Part shown: piece by piece, positions 10,385-19,416 of the stretch
Numbering within the stretch: the first letter of the stretch is position 1
Layout of the letters: every line of letters starts with the position of its first letter
Source: Glaciecola punicea ACAM 611
GTDB taxonomy: Bacteria; Pseudomonadota; Gammaproteobacteria; Enterobacterales; Alteromonadaceae
Assembly (NCBI RefSeq): GCF_000252165.1
Contig: NZ_BAET01000006.1
Coordinates: 62,001-126,000 of the forward strand
Reading direction: 5' to 3'
Length of the DNA: 64,000 nucleotides
The notes under the pieces: model-generated
Told to the model about the DNA's origin: nothing
What the model saw: the letters and a program-made list of their open reading frames with translations, nothing else
The model's database searches: none
Position numbers and translations under genes: made by a program

Positions 10385-11602
10385 ATGCTTGGATGGTTAA
10401 GTGCAGGAATATTTCTTACTATGGTGGCCATTATTGCCATCATAGTTAAATGGGGACGTGTTCGCATGATTGGCGTATCCCCAGTTAAAACATTCACCTT
10501 TATTTCAATCCTCTTTACATCGGGTTTAGATGTGGGACTTATTATGTTCCCACTAACCGAGTTTCCAATGTATGCTGCTACAAGCGATAATCCTGAGTAC
10601 AGTTTTACTAACCCCCTTGCGATAGAATTCGGCTTTTGGGGCTTTTTTATATGGAGCTTTTACTTCCTTACCTGTTTTTATTTTTGCGTGATTGAGCCAA
10701 AGGTAAAGTTCTTTGAAATAACGTGGGTCAAGGTTATTAACAATACGGTAATTATTGGCACTTGCGCATTTACAGCATTTTTACTTTTAAAAAACCTGCC
10801 ATGGTATATCCCCAGCTTCGGGGATGGTGAAGCCATTGTGATTGAATATTATTTAATTGTTTTGGCCGCTATTGCCCTAGCCGTTTACAGCAGCACCGAT
10901 ATAAAATATGTCCGCATATTAAGCGTGACAACCACGTTAATGTTTTTGCTACTAATTGCGTTTATGTGGGGGGCGGCCTTTTTGTGGGGTGACAGCGAGG
11001 TGGCAGAATATTTCGAAGCAACACAAATGCTTGGCGGTTACTTTGCCAATATTCAGCATTTCCTATTTCCCATGAACGATTACCACGCTTTCTACCTGTT
11101 CTGGTGGTTTGCATGGTCAATTATGATTGGTCAATTCACGGCGCGTTTTGTGGGTGGTTTGAAAGCCTATCAGGTCTTGGCTGCTATGATGATATTTCCA
11201 TCAATTCCTATTGGACTTTGGTTTGCGGTTTTATATCATTATCACGATGCAGGGCTCGACACCACCGGCATACGTAACGTAGCGATGGTGTTTGTAGGTA
11301 TCGTTTTTGTGATTAATTCACTCGACTCGTTAATTCGTCTTTATACCGACAACTTGAATTTTACCACTAAGCGGCTCGGAAAATTGCAATACATTCTATA
11401 TAACGTTATTGCACTGGCGGCATTAACGCTGTTATTTAAAATAGACTTTCTTAAAATACAATGGATAGGTGCTCTGGTCATAGGGCTTTTTTACTGTTGT
11501 CTGATTTACATCGTTTATCAGAAATGGCATGCGGTCACCAAAATAAGTGCTTCACCTAAAGAGAATAAGTTAGATTTTAAGAAAATCGATAGCATTCAAT
11601 AG
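10385..11602 (+). CDS. Compact BCCT-like transporter, probable choline uptake
   Basis: Integral membrane protein of 405 residues with about 10-11 hydrophobic helices. Two landmarks match betaine/choline/carnitine transporters. The N-terminal WGRVRMIGVSPVKTFTF then TSGLDVGLIMFPLTEFP resembles the GKIRLG...GMGIGL...EP region. FYLFWWFAWSIMIGQFTARF resembles the Trp-rich substrate helix and the ARxSRGRT loop. It is over 100 residues shorter than typical BCCT proteins, lacking N-terminal helices and the long C-tail. GAGGG precedes the ATG. Its place between betA and a porin gene argues for choline import. It is a divergent member, and another cation-linked family cannot be excluded. Confidence 0.7.
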   Translation: MLGWLSAGIFLTMVAIIAIIVKWGRVRMIGVSPVKTFTFISILFTSGLDVGLIMFPLTEFPMYAATSDNPEYSFTNPLAIEFGFWGFFIWSFYFLTCFYFCVIEPKVKFFEITWVKVINNTVIIGTCAFTAFLLLKNLPWYIPSFGDGEAIVIEYYLIVLAAIALAVYSSTDIKYVRILSVTTTLMFLLLIAFMWGAAFLWGDSEVAEYFEATQMLGGYFANIQHFLFPMNDYHAFYLFWWFAWSIMIGQFTARFVGGLKAYQVLAAMMIFPSIPIGLWFAVLYHYHDAGLDTTGIRNVAMVFVGIVFVINSLDSLIRLYTDNLNFTTKRLGKLQYILYNVIALAALTLLFKIDFLKIQWIGALVIGLFYCCLIYIVYQKWHAVTKISASPKENKLDFKKIDSIQ

Positions 11603-11610
11603 GAGTCATT

Positions 11611-12318
11611 ATGTATAAATGTAATTTTGCACCAATAGCATCTGCACTGCTTTTGTGCAGCACAGCGGTGCAAGCAGATTGGTCAGGCACAATAACACTA
11701 GCATCTGACTATATGTTTAATGGTGTTAGTCAAACGAATAACGACCCGGCGCTGCAAGGAAGCGTAGATTATGTCGCCGACAATGGAATATACGCCGGCG
11801 TATGGACATCTAACGTTGATTATGGCGCTTCTGCCGACCGAGAAATAGACCCTTACGTGGGCCAATATATCCAGTTTACCGATACATGGGGAGTTGATTA
11901 CGGCATTGCCTACTATTCTTATCATAGTGGTAATAATAGCAGTTCACTGAATTACCCAGAAATTTACGCTAAATTATCTCGTGTTGCTGATTTTGGCACG
12001 ACGGGCTTTAACTTTTGGTATACGTGGGATTACTTTGGCACGGGTGCAGATCATGCTATAGGAATGTTAACCCATCGCTATTCGTTTCTAGAAAACCACG
12101 CGATTTTTGTCGGCATTGACTACTCAAAATCTCTCGATGAAGATAAGTACGCATGGGAAGCAAATGGCGATACATCTTATGTTCACTACAAACTAGCGTA
12201 TCAAACTAGCTGGAATGGGTTTGCAATAGAGCTAAGCGCCGAGAATACCACACTTAATAACAATAACTTGGCCGATGAGCGGCTCGTTGCGATGGTTAGT
12301 CGCACATTTAACTTTTAA
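11611..12318 (+). CDS. TorF-type putative porin (Gcw_chp/TIGR02001 family)
   Basis: Small outer-membrane beta-barrel protein of 235 residues. It has a signal peptide (ending near VQADWSG), the family-typical opening TITLASDYMFNGVSQTNNDPA, regular amphipathic strands such as NGIYAGVWTSNVDYG, and a C-terminal Phe (VSRTFNF) for barrel insertion. AGGAG lies at ideal distance from the ATG, and only 8 nt separate it from the transporter gene. As the last gene of the choline operon it probably gives outer-membrane passage for choline or betaine, which is inferred from context alone. Confidence 0.8.
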   Translation: MYKCNFAPIASALLLCSTAVQADWSGTITLASDYMFNGVSQTNNDPALQGSVDYVADNGIYAGVWTSNVDYGASADREIDPYVGQYIQFTDTWGVDYGIAYYSYHSGNNSSSLNYPEIYAKLSRVADFGTTGFNFWYTWDYFGTGADHAIGMLTHRYSFLENHAIFVGIDYSKSLDEDKYAWEANGDTSYVHYKLAYQTSWNGFAIELSAENTTLNNNNLADERLVAMVSRTFNF

Positions 12319-12569
12319 CCATCTGCACAAAATCTAGGAGATACTGAAAACTAATCAACGTGCATATTCTGGGTGAAAATTGTAGTTGCTTGAGCTTTAT
12401 GACGGGCGGTTTTGTGTTATAAATGGCCAATTTTTATCATAGTATATAACAGCTTACTACTTCATTTATCTGAAGCGTAATTTTGTCTATCAAAAGTGCG
12501 AGTATTTGCTTAACCTCATTCACATGAACGTCAATTTACGACGCTATTTCATTCACTAGGGATAAAACT

Positions 12570-13892
12570 TTGTTTACTAAATTTTGGCCTAAAGTCCGTC
12601 CTTTCGATAAACCAATTGTGGTTGTAGGCGGCGGTGCGGGTGGTCTCGAGTTAGTAACCAAACTGGGGCGATATTTTAAAGGCAGCGCGCAAAAAGTTAT
12701 TCTTATTGATCAAAACAGAAAGCATGTTTGGAAGCCTTTGCTGCACGAAGTAGCGGCTGGCTCCTTAGATGCCGATATAGACGGCGTTGATTATTTATCG
12801 CACGCGTCAAAAAACAGCTTTACCTTTCTTTTAGGCCAAGTTGATGACTTAAATCAAGACCTTAAGCAAGTGTCTATTCAGCAGTTAAACGACTTAAAAG
12901 GAAAGAAGGTCGTTGGCGAAACCCGCGTTGCTTATTCAATACTCGTATTTGCTCTAGGCTCGGTTACCAACGATTTTGGCACTAAAGGCCTTAAAGAAAA
13001 CTGTATATTTTTAGACACCTGTGAAAACGCAGAGCAGTTTCATACTGATTTACTCAACGCGTTTTTACGCATTCAGACCAACCCAAACATTAGCAAACTC
13101 AATATTGCCATTATTGGCGGCGGCGCAACGGGCGTTGAGTTGGCCGCTGAACTCGTCAAAACATCTGAGTTGTTGATAAGCTACGGTTACGACCACGTGT
13201 CTCAAAAACGCTTGAATATTAACTTAGTAGAGGCCTCAAATCGTATTCTTGGTCCACTGCCTGAACATGTCGCAAATAGCGCACTAGCAGAATTAAAAAT
13301 CTTAGGCATAAATGTACATGTAAACACCGTTGTTACCGAAGTTACCAACAGTTACCTTCAGACCAAAGACGGCGCACAAATGGAAAGCCAACTAACCGTA
13401 TGGGCCGCGGGCATTAAAGCACCTAATTTTTTACAAGGCATTGGCGGCCTTGAATCAGCTAAAAACAATCAACTTGTGGTGAATACATTTTTGCAAACCA
13501 CCGAAGATGAAAACATTTTTGCGATTGGCGACTGCGCGGCCTGTATCACTCCTAAAGGTATAAAAGTGCCGCCGCGGGCGCAATCGGCGCATCAAATGGC
13601 TGACAATGCCTTGTTGAATATCATTGCCATATCGCTTAAGAAACCACTCAAAGAATATGAATACATAGACTATGGCTCGATTGTGTCGCTGTCGTCTTAC
13701 ACTTCGGTTGGTAATCTAATGGGCAGTATGAACAAACGCACTATGTTTATTGAAGGACGCTTAGCCAGAATTGTATACATAGCGCTTTATCGTATGCATC
13801 AAGTGGCCTTATTCGGCTTTTTTAAAACCTTTCTGATTATGCTGGTGGGCCGATTAAATAGAACATTAAGACCTAATCTAAAGTTACATTGA
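12570..13892 (+). CDS. ndh: Type II NADH dehydrogenase (NDH-2)
   Basis: Single-subunit, non-proton-pumping NADH:quinone oxidoreductase on the inner membrane. The 440 residues contain two dinucleotide-binding folds: FAD site VVVGGGAGGLELVTKLG near the N-terminus and NADH site IAIIGGGATGVELAAELV near residue 180. The flavin motif NIFAIGDCAAC is near residue 315. The C-terminal part (MHQVALFGFFKTFLIMLVG) is an amphipathic membrane anchor. The start is TTG at 12570, preceded by AGGGAT; no suitable ATG exists upstream in frame. The gene appears monocistronic. The 250-nt upstream region is AT-rich, and no clear operator was recognised. Confidence 0.9.
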   Translation: MFTKFWPKVRPFDKPIVVVGGGAGGLELVTKLGRYFKGSAQKVILIDQNRKHVWKPLLHEVAAGSLDADIDGVDYLSHASKNSFTFLLGQVDDLNQDLKQVSIQQLNDLKGKKVVGETRVAYSILVFALGSVTNDFGTKGLKENCIFLDTCENAEQFHTDLLNAFLRIQTNPNISKLNIAIIGGGATGVELAAELVKTSELLISYGYDHVSQKRLNINLVEASNRILGPLPEHVANSALAELKILGINVHVNTVVTEVTNSYLQTKDGAQMESQLTVWAAGIKAPNFLQGIGGLESAKNNQLVVNTFLQTTEDENIFAIGDCAACITPKGIKVPPRAQSAHQMADNALLNIIAISLKKPLKEYEYIDYGSIVSLSSYTSVGNLMGSMNKRTMFIEGRLARIVYIALYRMHQVALFGFFKTFLIMLVGRLNRTLRPNLKLH

Positions 13893-14257
13893 TAGGATAT
13901 CTGATGCTTTGAATTAGCCTTGAATTTCATGATGATTTTGACAATAAGGGCATCAGGAAAGTCTGCCTGTTTTATTTTACCCTTTATTTTGATTGGGCCG
14001 GCGTTTGCTTAGTCTTTTAATGCGCATCGAACAGCCTGCGCATCCTCAAACATAATAATAGAATTGCGCTAATGCGAACTAAGGATTTGCTTTAAGCCTT
14101 AGTTGATACTCAATGCAAGTTAGTTATGTAATGAGGCGACATTTAGTTTGAAAAATACCAATAATAAAATTTGGCTATTGCAAACGAGCGCCGCTTACAG
14201 CATAAATTGTGTAGGAACAAGCAGCCGATTATTTACACCCACTTACCTACTCTGGAG
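13893..14257. other. Intergenic region between ndh and moaB
   Basis: A 365-nt gap between the converging ndh and moaB genes. It holds a perfect 8-bp inverted repeat, AACTAAGG (14077-14084) with CCTTAGTT (14097-14104), with no T-run. CTGATGC just after ndh and GCATCAG about 40 nt later form a wider repeat. No coding frame is supported. Confidence 0.4.
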
Positions 14258-14791
14258 CTACGAAGAGCTTCCCGCCAAAGCACCCATTATTTGCCCCACA
14301 AAATTACACGGCCGGTGACTTGCATCAAGCTGTGGCTGAATAATTCCCCATGCAGTTTTGCATGCGCCTGTTGACCCTGGACAGCAAAATATAACCGTTT
14401 TGTTAGCAATACCTGCTAAAGCCCTAGACTGAATAGTTGAGCTACCAATTTCAGCAAAAGATTTTGCTCTAAATAGCTCACCAAAGCCTTCAATTTGCTT
14501 ATCAAACAGTACCGACAATGCCTCTGGGGTAGAATCTCGCTTGGTAAAGCCAGTACCTCCAGTCACCAAAATGGCATGAATGCTAGCGGATGCAATCCAT
14601 GCCGACACTTGCGCCCTAAGCAGGTAAATATCGTCAATTACTATTTGCTTATCGGCCACGACGTGCCCCGCCGCAGTAAGCGCTTTATCAAAATAATGCC
14701 CGCTGGTATCAGTTTTTTCAGTGCGAGTGTCTGACACTGTCAATACAGCAACATTGAGTGGCTCAAAAGTAGGATTGGCGTTAGTAGCCAT
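14258..14791 (-). CDS. moaB: Molybdenum cofactor biosynthesis protein B
   Basis: MoaB/MogA-family protein of 177 residues acting on molybdopterin (adenylylation or metal insertion step). The diagnostic TVSDTRTEKTDTSG near the N-terminus and HAILVTGGTGFTKRDSTPEA in the middle match the molybdopterin-binding fold. FCCPGSTGACKTAW near the C-terminus is also family-typical. I took the ATG at 14791, with GAGAG upstream in the mRNA, instead of the frame opening 15 codons earlier; this gives the usual family length. No other moa genes lie nearby. Confidence 0.9.
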   Translation of the reverse strand: MATNANPTFEPLNVAVLTVSDTRTEKTDTSGHYFDKALTAAGHVVADKQIVIDDIYLLRAQVSAWIASASIHAILVTGGTGFTKRDSTPEALSVLFDKQIEGFGELFRAKSFAEIGSSTIQSRALAGIANKTVIFCCPGSTGACKTAWGIIQPQLDASHRPCNFVGQIMGALAGSSS

Positions 14792-14946
14792 GCATAGCGC
14801 TCTCGTTAAAACTTTCCTAGCATTGTAGCAGACCACTTAAGTATAATAAATAAAGCGCAGGTATAAACCAAAAGCGCGGTGTTTCGATAGCTACAAAATG
14901 GCAAAAGAACTTAAATAAAGCTGAAAAGGGCTGAAAAACTGAGTTT

Positions 14947-15304
14947 ATGAAAAATACACTCAACAACAAAATATTTAGAATGCTGGCAGACCTAATCCTT
15001 GTCACCACCATAGTGCTGCTTGCAGTAGTGTGGAACAGCACGAGTAAGAGCATTATTGGTAACTGAACTGAGCAATTAGCGTTAGCACAAACGCTTGTGA
15101 TGCTAGAACTCGCTAACAGACAGCAGGCCCTAGAATAATGGCATAGCAAGCGCCTTCCCCTTAGGCGATGTCTACCTTCAATCATTAAAAAACATTTTTG
15201 CGCTTGATATTTCAGTACTCGTACAAACCGATAGACCTTAGACGACTTTGGCACAGGGTTACCATATTAGTCGCCCAATAGGTACCCAAGAACTTGCAAC
15301 ATGA
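14947..15304 (+). pseudogene. Decayed N-terminal sensor domain of a signalling protein
   Basis: From ATG 14947 the plus strand reads MKNTLNNKIFRMLADLILV, a membrane helix, and SKSIIGN, then a TGA. The same frame continues as TEQLALAQTLVMLELANRQQ to a TAA. After a frame change it resumes as GDVYLQSLKNIFALDISVLV, a TAG, then HISRPIGTQELAT and a final stop. This looks like the start of a membrane-anchored sensor (a cache-like domain of a diguanylate cyclase or histidine kinase) broken by three stops and one frameshift. No kinase or GGDEF part remains. A 145-codon frame on the opposite strand (14817-15254) is judged fortuitous. Confidence 0.6.
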
Positions 15305-15520
15305 ATTAAGCACAATCACACTATTGTATTAATGCATTAATTTAGCTCCCTTGCCTTAGCCAATTGGCTACCCTTTTAAACAAAATTAATGCTAAACTTT
15401 AATCAAGTATTTTAATCTTAATCCCTCGGCTAACATTTAATACACAGCACAATCGCGACTACAGCGACATTTATACTTGCATTTGTTGGCTTGAAAGTAG
15501 AGCTTTGAAGAGAACACTTT

Positions 15521-16933
15521 ATGATCACTCCCGTTATTCTAGCAGGCGGCACCGGCAGCCGTTTATGGCCAAAATCGCGTGCAGCATTACCCAAGCAATT
15601 TTTATCACTCACCAGTGAGCATACTATGCTACAAGACACCATTACACGCTTACCCAGCGAAAGTATGAATCCGCCTATGCTCATATGCAATGAGGATCAT
15701 CGCTTTTTAGCCGCTGAACAGTTGCGTACCATCAATATTAAAAATGCCAGCATAGTGCTTGAACCAGTTGGCCGAAACACCGCCCCCGCTATTGCGGTTG
15801 CCGCCATGCTGGCAACTCAAAATGGCGACGATCCACTGTTGCTAGTCCTTGCAGCAGACCATCTGATAAGCCAGCACCAAGCTTTTGCAAAGGCCATAGC
15901 AAGTGCCCAAACACTAGCACTAGCTGGCAAATTAGTGACCTTTGGCATTGTCCCTACACAGGCTCATTCGGGCTACGGCTATATAAAAGCCGGCAGCGCC
16001 GTAAATGATATTGGTTTTGAGGTGGCTGAATTTGTTGAAAAACCAAATGCAGAAACCGCCCAAACGTATCTAGATGGCAAACAACACTTTTGGAATAGCG
16101 GTATGTTTTTATTTAAAGCCAGCGTTTATCTGCAAGAGTTAAGAAAATACAACCCTAGTATTTATACAGCTTGCGAGCGCGCCATTGCTACCACCGAAGC
16201 CGACTTAGATTTTATTAGAATAAACAAAGAAGCGTTTGAGTCGTGCCCAAGCGATTCCATCGATTATGCGGTTATGGAAAAAACCAAAAGTGCGTGTATG
16301 GTGGCCTTAGATGCCGGCTGGAGCGACGTAGGCTCATGGAGTTCGCTGTGGGAAACTCACGAACAAAAGGATGAACACGGCAACGCTTGTATCGGTGACA
16401 TTATGTTAGAAGGCGTGACTAACAGCTACATAAACGCTGAACAGCGCCTAATATCCGTTATTGGGCTTGACGATGTGGTAATAGTAGAGACAAAAGATGC
16501 GGTGTTAGTGGCGAATCGTCATAAAGTGCAAGACATTAAAAATGTTGTCAATAAGCTCAAAGCCCAACATAGAAGCGAATTTGAATTTCACCGTGAAGTG
16601 TTCAGGCCATGGGGCAGCTACGATTCTATTGATAGCGGCGATCGCTATCAGGTTAAACGCATTAGTGTAAAACCGGGCGAAAAACTGTCGTTGCAAATGC
16701 ACCATCATCGCGCTGAACACTGGATTGTAGTGTCAGGAACTGCCAAAGTGACGATTGGTGAAGAAACGCAGTTACTCACCGAAAATGAGTCAGTATATAT
16801 TCCCATTGGTGCTATACACGCGCTTGAAAACCCAGGTAAAATCTCTCTAGAATTGATTGAAGTCCAGTCTGGTGGTTACTTAGGAGAAGATGATATTGTA
16901 CGTCTCGCTGATAAATACGGACGCGTTAAGTAA
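15521..16933 (+). CDS. manC: Mannose-1-phosphate guanylyltransferase / mannose-6-phosphate isomerase
   Basis: Bifunctional type II enzyme (ManC/AlgA/CpsB) making GDP-mannose for exopolysaccharide or O-antigen. The 470 residues begin with the nucleotidyltransferase signature [17 protein letters not shown], followed by FVEKP (about 165-169) and NSGMF. The C-terminal cupin isomerase domain (from about 350) contains [29 protein letters not shown] and the metal-site region [23 protein letters not shown] precedes the ATG. The gene stands alone and converges on nagA with directly abutting stop codons. The sugar-nucleotide pathway it serves lies outside this window. Confidence 0.94.
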   Translation: MITPVILAGGTGSRLWPKSRAALPKQFLSLTSEHTMLQDTITRLPSESMNPPMLICNEDHRFLAAEQLRTINIKNASIVLEPVGRNTAPAIAVAAMLATQNGDDPLLLVLAADHLISQHQAFAKAIASAQTLALAGKLVTFGIVPTQAHSGYGYIKAGSAVNDIGFEVAEFVEKPNAETAQTYLDGKQHFWNSGMFLFKASVYLQELRKYNPSIYTACERAIATTEADLDFIRINKEAFESCPSDSIDYAVMEKTKSACMVALDAGWSDVGSWSSLWETHEQKDEHGNACIGDIMLEGVTNSYINAEQRLISVIGLDDVVIVETKDAVLVANRHKVQDIKNVVNKLKAQHRSEFEFHREVFRPWGSYDSIDSGDRYQVKRISVKPGEKLSLQMHHHRAEHWIVVSGTAKVTIGEETQLLTENESVYIPIGAIHALENPGKISLELIEVQSGGYLGEDDIVRLADKYGRVK

Positions 16934-18154
16934 CTAGACTATTTTCAAAGATACTTTATTGCCCGCTATTTGCTGACCCTTAATCCAGCAGGCCTTTGTG
17001 TATATGTTTTCATCAAGCAGCACAAAGTCAGCTCTATATCCGGCTTTAAGGTGTCCAAATCCTGTCAGGTTCAAAAAATTAGCCGGCGCGCAGCTTGCCA
17101 TATTGAGGACATTTCCTAAAATGTCGTTTTGCACGCCGGTGGGTAGTGTGTTTTGCTGATCTTTTTTAGGGCTGATCGCCAGACGGCGTTGGACTAGTAG
17201 CTTATACATATTCCTAACCGAGCCGCTCATGTCTAAACAAGAGCCCGCTAAATTGCCGTCATTTAAACTTAGTTTATCACCCACTTTAGTAATGGTAGAG
17301 TTAAGCCATGGCAGTGTCTGTAAATCGGAACCAACATGGGCCATTGCATCTGTTACCAGCATGAGCCGCTGGGGCCCAATACACTGATATGCTAGCGCAC
17401 AGTTTTGTGCGTGCACATGCTGCAAGTCGACAATAAGACCACAGCTTACGCGAGGGTCGCTCAGCGCCGCTGATATCATCCCCGGATTACGCGCGGTAAG
17501 ACCCGACATGGCGTTAAACAAATGCGTAAAACCCCGCGCGCCCGCATCAATAGCTGCTATTGTGGTGTCTAAACTGGCACCTGAATGGCCTAATGACACC
17601 ACCACACCGTGGCTGACTAAGTCACGAATAACATCAGTTGGCACGCTCTCTGGCGCCAGCGTTACCAAGACCTTACCGGTGTCTTTTCGGGTGAACGTGG
17701 CTAAATCGGTGTCGCTAAGCGGCCTTATCTGCTCAGATGAGTGAATACCCTTTTTCTCAAGGCTTAAGTTTGGGCCTTCGTAATGAATTCCCACAATACC
17801 CGGCATCGACTCAGCCACAGCATGCGCTATGGCATGAGCGGCTTTTTGCATGGTCTGACTACTGTCTGTAATTAAGGTAGGCAGCATTGCCGTGGTGCCA
17901 TATTGAGCATGACCTTGCACCATTTTACGAAGCGCTGCTTGACTTTGATCATGGTTAAACAAAACCCCACCACCGCCGTTCACTTGGGTGTCGATAAAAC
18001 CCGCGCATACCAGACCCTTAAGCACAGCGCTAGGTTTCAGTGTGCTGTTAACAGCGCTAGTAATACTGCCAATAAGGCCGTTTTCGACACTTAGATGCAT
18101 ATTGTTATGCAGGCTTTCACCGTCGAAGAGATGCTGGACTAAATACGTTTTCAT
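16934..18154 (-). CDS. nagA: N-acetylglucosamine-6-phosphate deacetylase
   Basis: Cytoplasmic amidohydrolase converting GlcNAc-6-P to GlcN-6-P plus acetate, in chitin/amino-sugar and peptidoglycan recycling. Starting at the ATG at 18154 gives 406 residues beginning MKTYLVQHLFDGESLHNN, close to the family length; the open frame extends 41 codons further without family similarity. Family motifs include GFIDTQVNGGGGVLFN (near residue 55), HYEGPNLS, VSLGHSGAS, FTHLFNAMSG and the catalytic-Asp region LMLVTDAMAHVG. QVNGGGG in place of HxH is normal for NagA. No nagB, nagK or nagR lies adjacent; a plus-strand HDAC-family gene diverges from it. Confidence 0.9.
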   Translation of the reverse strand: MKTYLVQHLFDGESLHNNMHLSVENGLIGSITSAVNSTLKPSAVLKGLVCAGFIDTQVNGGGGVLFNHDQSQAALRKMVQGHAQYGTTAMLPTLITDSSQTMQKAAHAIAHAVAESMPGIVGIHYEGPNLSLEKKGIHSSEQIRPLSDTDLATFTRKDTGKVLVTLAPESVPTDVIRDLVSHGVVVSLGHSGASLDTTIAAIDAGARGFTHLFNAMSGLTARNPGMISAALSDPRVSCGLIVDLQHVHAQNCALAYQCIGPQRLMLVTDAMAHVGSDLQTLPWLNSTITKVGDKLSLNDGNLAGSCLDMSGSVRNMYKLLVQRRLAISPKKDQQNTLPTGVQNDILGNVLNMASCAPANFLNLTGFGHLKAGYRADFVLLDENIYTKACWIKGQQIAGNKVSLKIV

Positions 18155-18391
18155 TGAATCGCTTATTGGGCTTGAATAGCTTACAGTATGAGTATTTAAT
18201 TCAATCATAAGTTTGGTACTAAGTAAACTGTACAAGCGTTTGAACCTGCAGATTACGGCTGTATAAGCTGTCAGCAATCGCGGTATTTATGATGCTAAAA
18301 AAACAACCACTAAAAATTAGCGATCTAAAAAGAGAAAATATCACTTTAAATAGTGAAATGAATAATCCATTCACATTGATATAAGAGCACT

Positions 18392-19291
18392 ATGATACCA
18401 CTTGTATTTCATCCCATTTACAGTCAGTTACCGCTACCGCCAAAACATCGTTTCCCGATTGAAAAATATCAAGGTATTAAAGACCAACTGCTCGCAAATG
18501 GTGTGTCCGAAAATGCTTTTTTAACACCAGAAGCTATACCACTAGAAGATTTAAAAGTGGCCCATAGCGCCAAGTACGTTGATAGCTTCATAGATGGTAC
18601 TATTTCCCAGAAGGCCATTAGGCGATTAGGCATGCCATGGTCGCAGCAGTTCGTTAAACGAACATTACACGCGGTGGGCGGCACCGTATTAACCAGCAAA
18701 TTAGCCCTTGAGCATGGCCTTGCCTTGAATTTAACCGGCGGCTACCACCATGCATTCTCCGATTTCGGTTCAGGCTTTTGCGTCTTTAATGACATTGTGT
18801 TAAGTGCTACACACATGCTAAAACAAGAGGGAATCGACAAGGTGCTTACCTTCGACTGCGACGTTCATCAAGGTGATGGCACCGCCCTGTTAGCAAGTGG
18901 AAATGATGCAATTTATACCGTTTCTTTGCACTGTGAGAAAAACTTCCCCGCGCGTAAGCAGCATTCAGATCTCGATTTCCCGCTCGAAAGAGGCATGACT
19001 GATGACGAGTATTTGTATACGGTAGAATGCGCTCTACAGTTAGCGTTCAATTCAGCCTCGCCCGACGCGGTCATATACGACGCTGGGGTTGATATTCACG
19101 AGTCTGACGATTTAGGCTATTTAAATATCACCACTAAAGGCGTATTTGAGCGCGACAAACTAGTATTTGATGCATGTAAGCGCCATGGTGTGCCGGTAGC
19201 CGCCGTGATTGGCGGTGGTTACCAGCGAAACATTGACGATTTGGTCAATGTACACTTGCAGCTTTACCGCGCTGCTGGCGTGGTAAAATAG
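18392..19291 (+). CDS. Histone deacetylase-family protein
   Basis: Zn-dependent deacetylase-fold protein of 299 residues, short like the bacterial HDAC-like proteins related to eukaryotic class IV. The tandem His motif appears as GGYHHAFSDFGSGFCVFND, the Zn ligands as TFDCDVHQGDGT (Asp, His) and YDAGVDIHESD (Asp), and the terminal glycine loop as AVIGGGYQ. Substrates in bacteria are acetylated small molecules or proteins and cannot be inferred here. It diverges from nagA. A palindrome-like TCACTTTAAATAGTGA lies about 35 nt before the ATG. A second, class II-like family member is encoded at 41460-42383. Confidence 0.88.
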   Translation: MIPLVFHPIYSQLPLPPKHRFPIEKYQGIKDQLLANGVSENAFLTPEAIPLEDLKVAHSAKYVDSFIDGTISQKAIRRLGMPWSQQFVKRTLHAVGGTVLTSKLALEHGLALNLTGGYHHAFSDFGSGFCVFNDIVLSATHMLKQEGIDKVLTFDCDVHQGDGTALLASGNDAIYTVSLHCEKNFPARKQHSDLDFPLERGMTDDEYLYTVECALQLAFNSASPDAVIYDAGVDIHESDDLGYLNITTKGVFERDKLVFDACKRHGVPVAAVIGGGYQRNIDDLVNVHLQLYRAAGVVK

Positions 19292-19374
19292 CAGGCGTCA
19301 CGCATCGCCTAATCAATTTGATTGCAAGCTCAGATGTTTCACTCTATACTGGTGTATATAAATACAGTGGTTTG

Positions 19375-19390
19375 ACTGATTAGTATCAGT
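19375..19390. promoter_or_regulatory. Perfect palindrome ahead of WYL regulator (candidate operator)
   Basis: ACTGAT-TAGT-ATCAGT is a 6-4-6 perfect inverted repeat 26 nt before the start codon of the WYL-domain gene. Outer half-sites GGTGTA (19351-19356) and TACACC (19392-19397) flank it asymmetrically. WYL regulators of the BrxR/CapW type are known to bind inverted repeats in their own promoters, so autoregulation is plausible. That is inference from position. Confidence 0.4.
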
Positions 19391-19416
19391 TTACACCAAT
19401 AGCGAGTTATAACCAT

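Noticed and set aside
14817-15254. 145-codon minus-strand open frame
   Set aside because: Its product is Cys/Leu/Ser-rich without family features, and the plus strand of the same stretch reads as a decayed sensor domain.
18341-18356. TCACTTTAAATAGTGA palindrome before the HDAC-family gene as an operator
   Set aside because: Only five paired bases around an AT-rich core, and no regulator to match; chance is likely in this AT-rich stretch.
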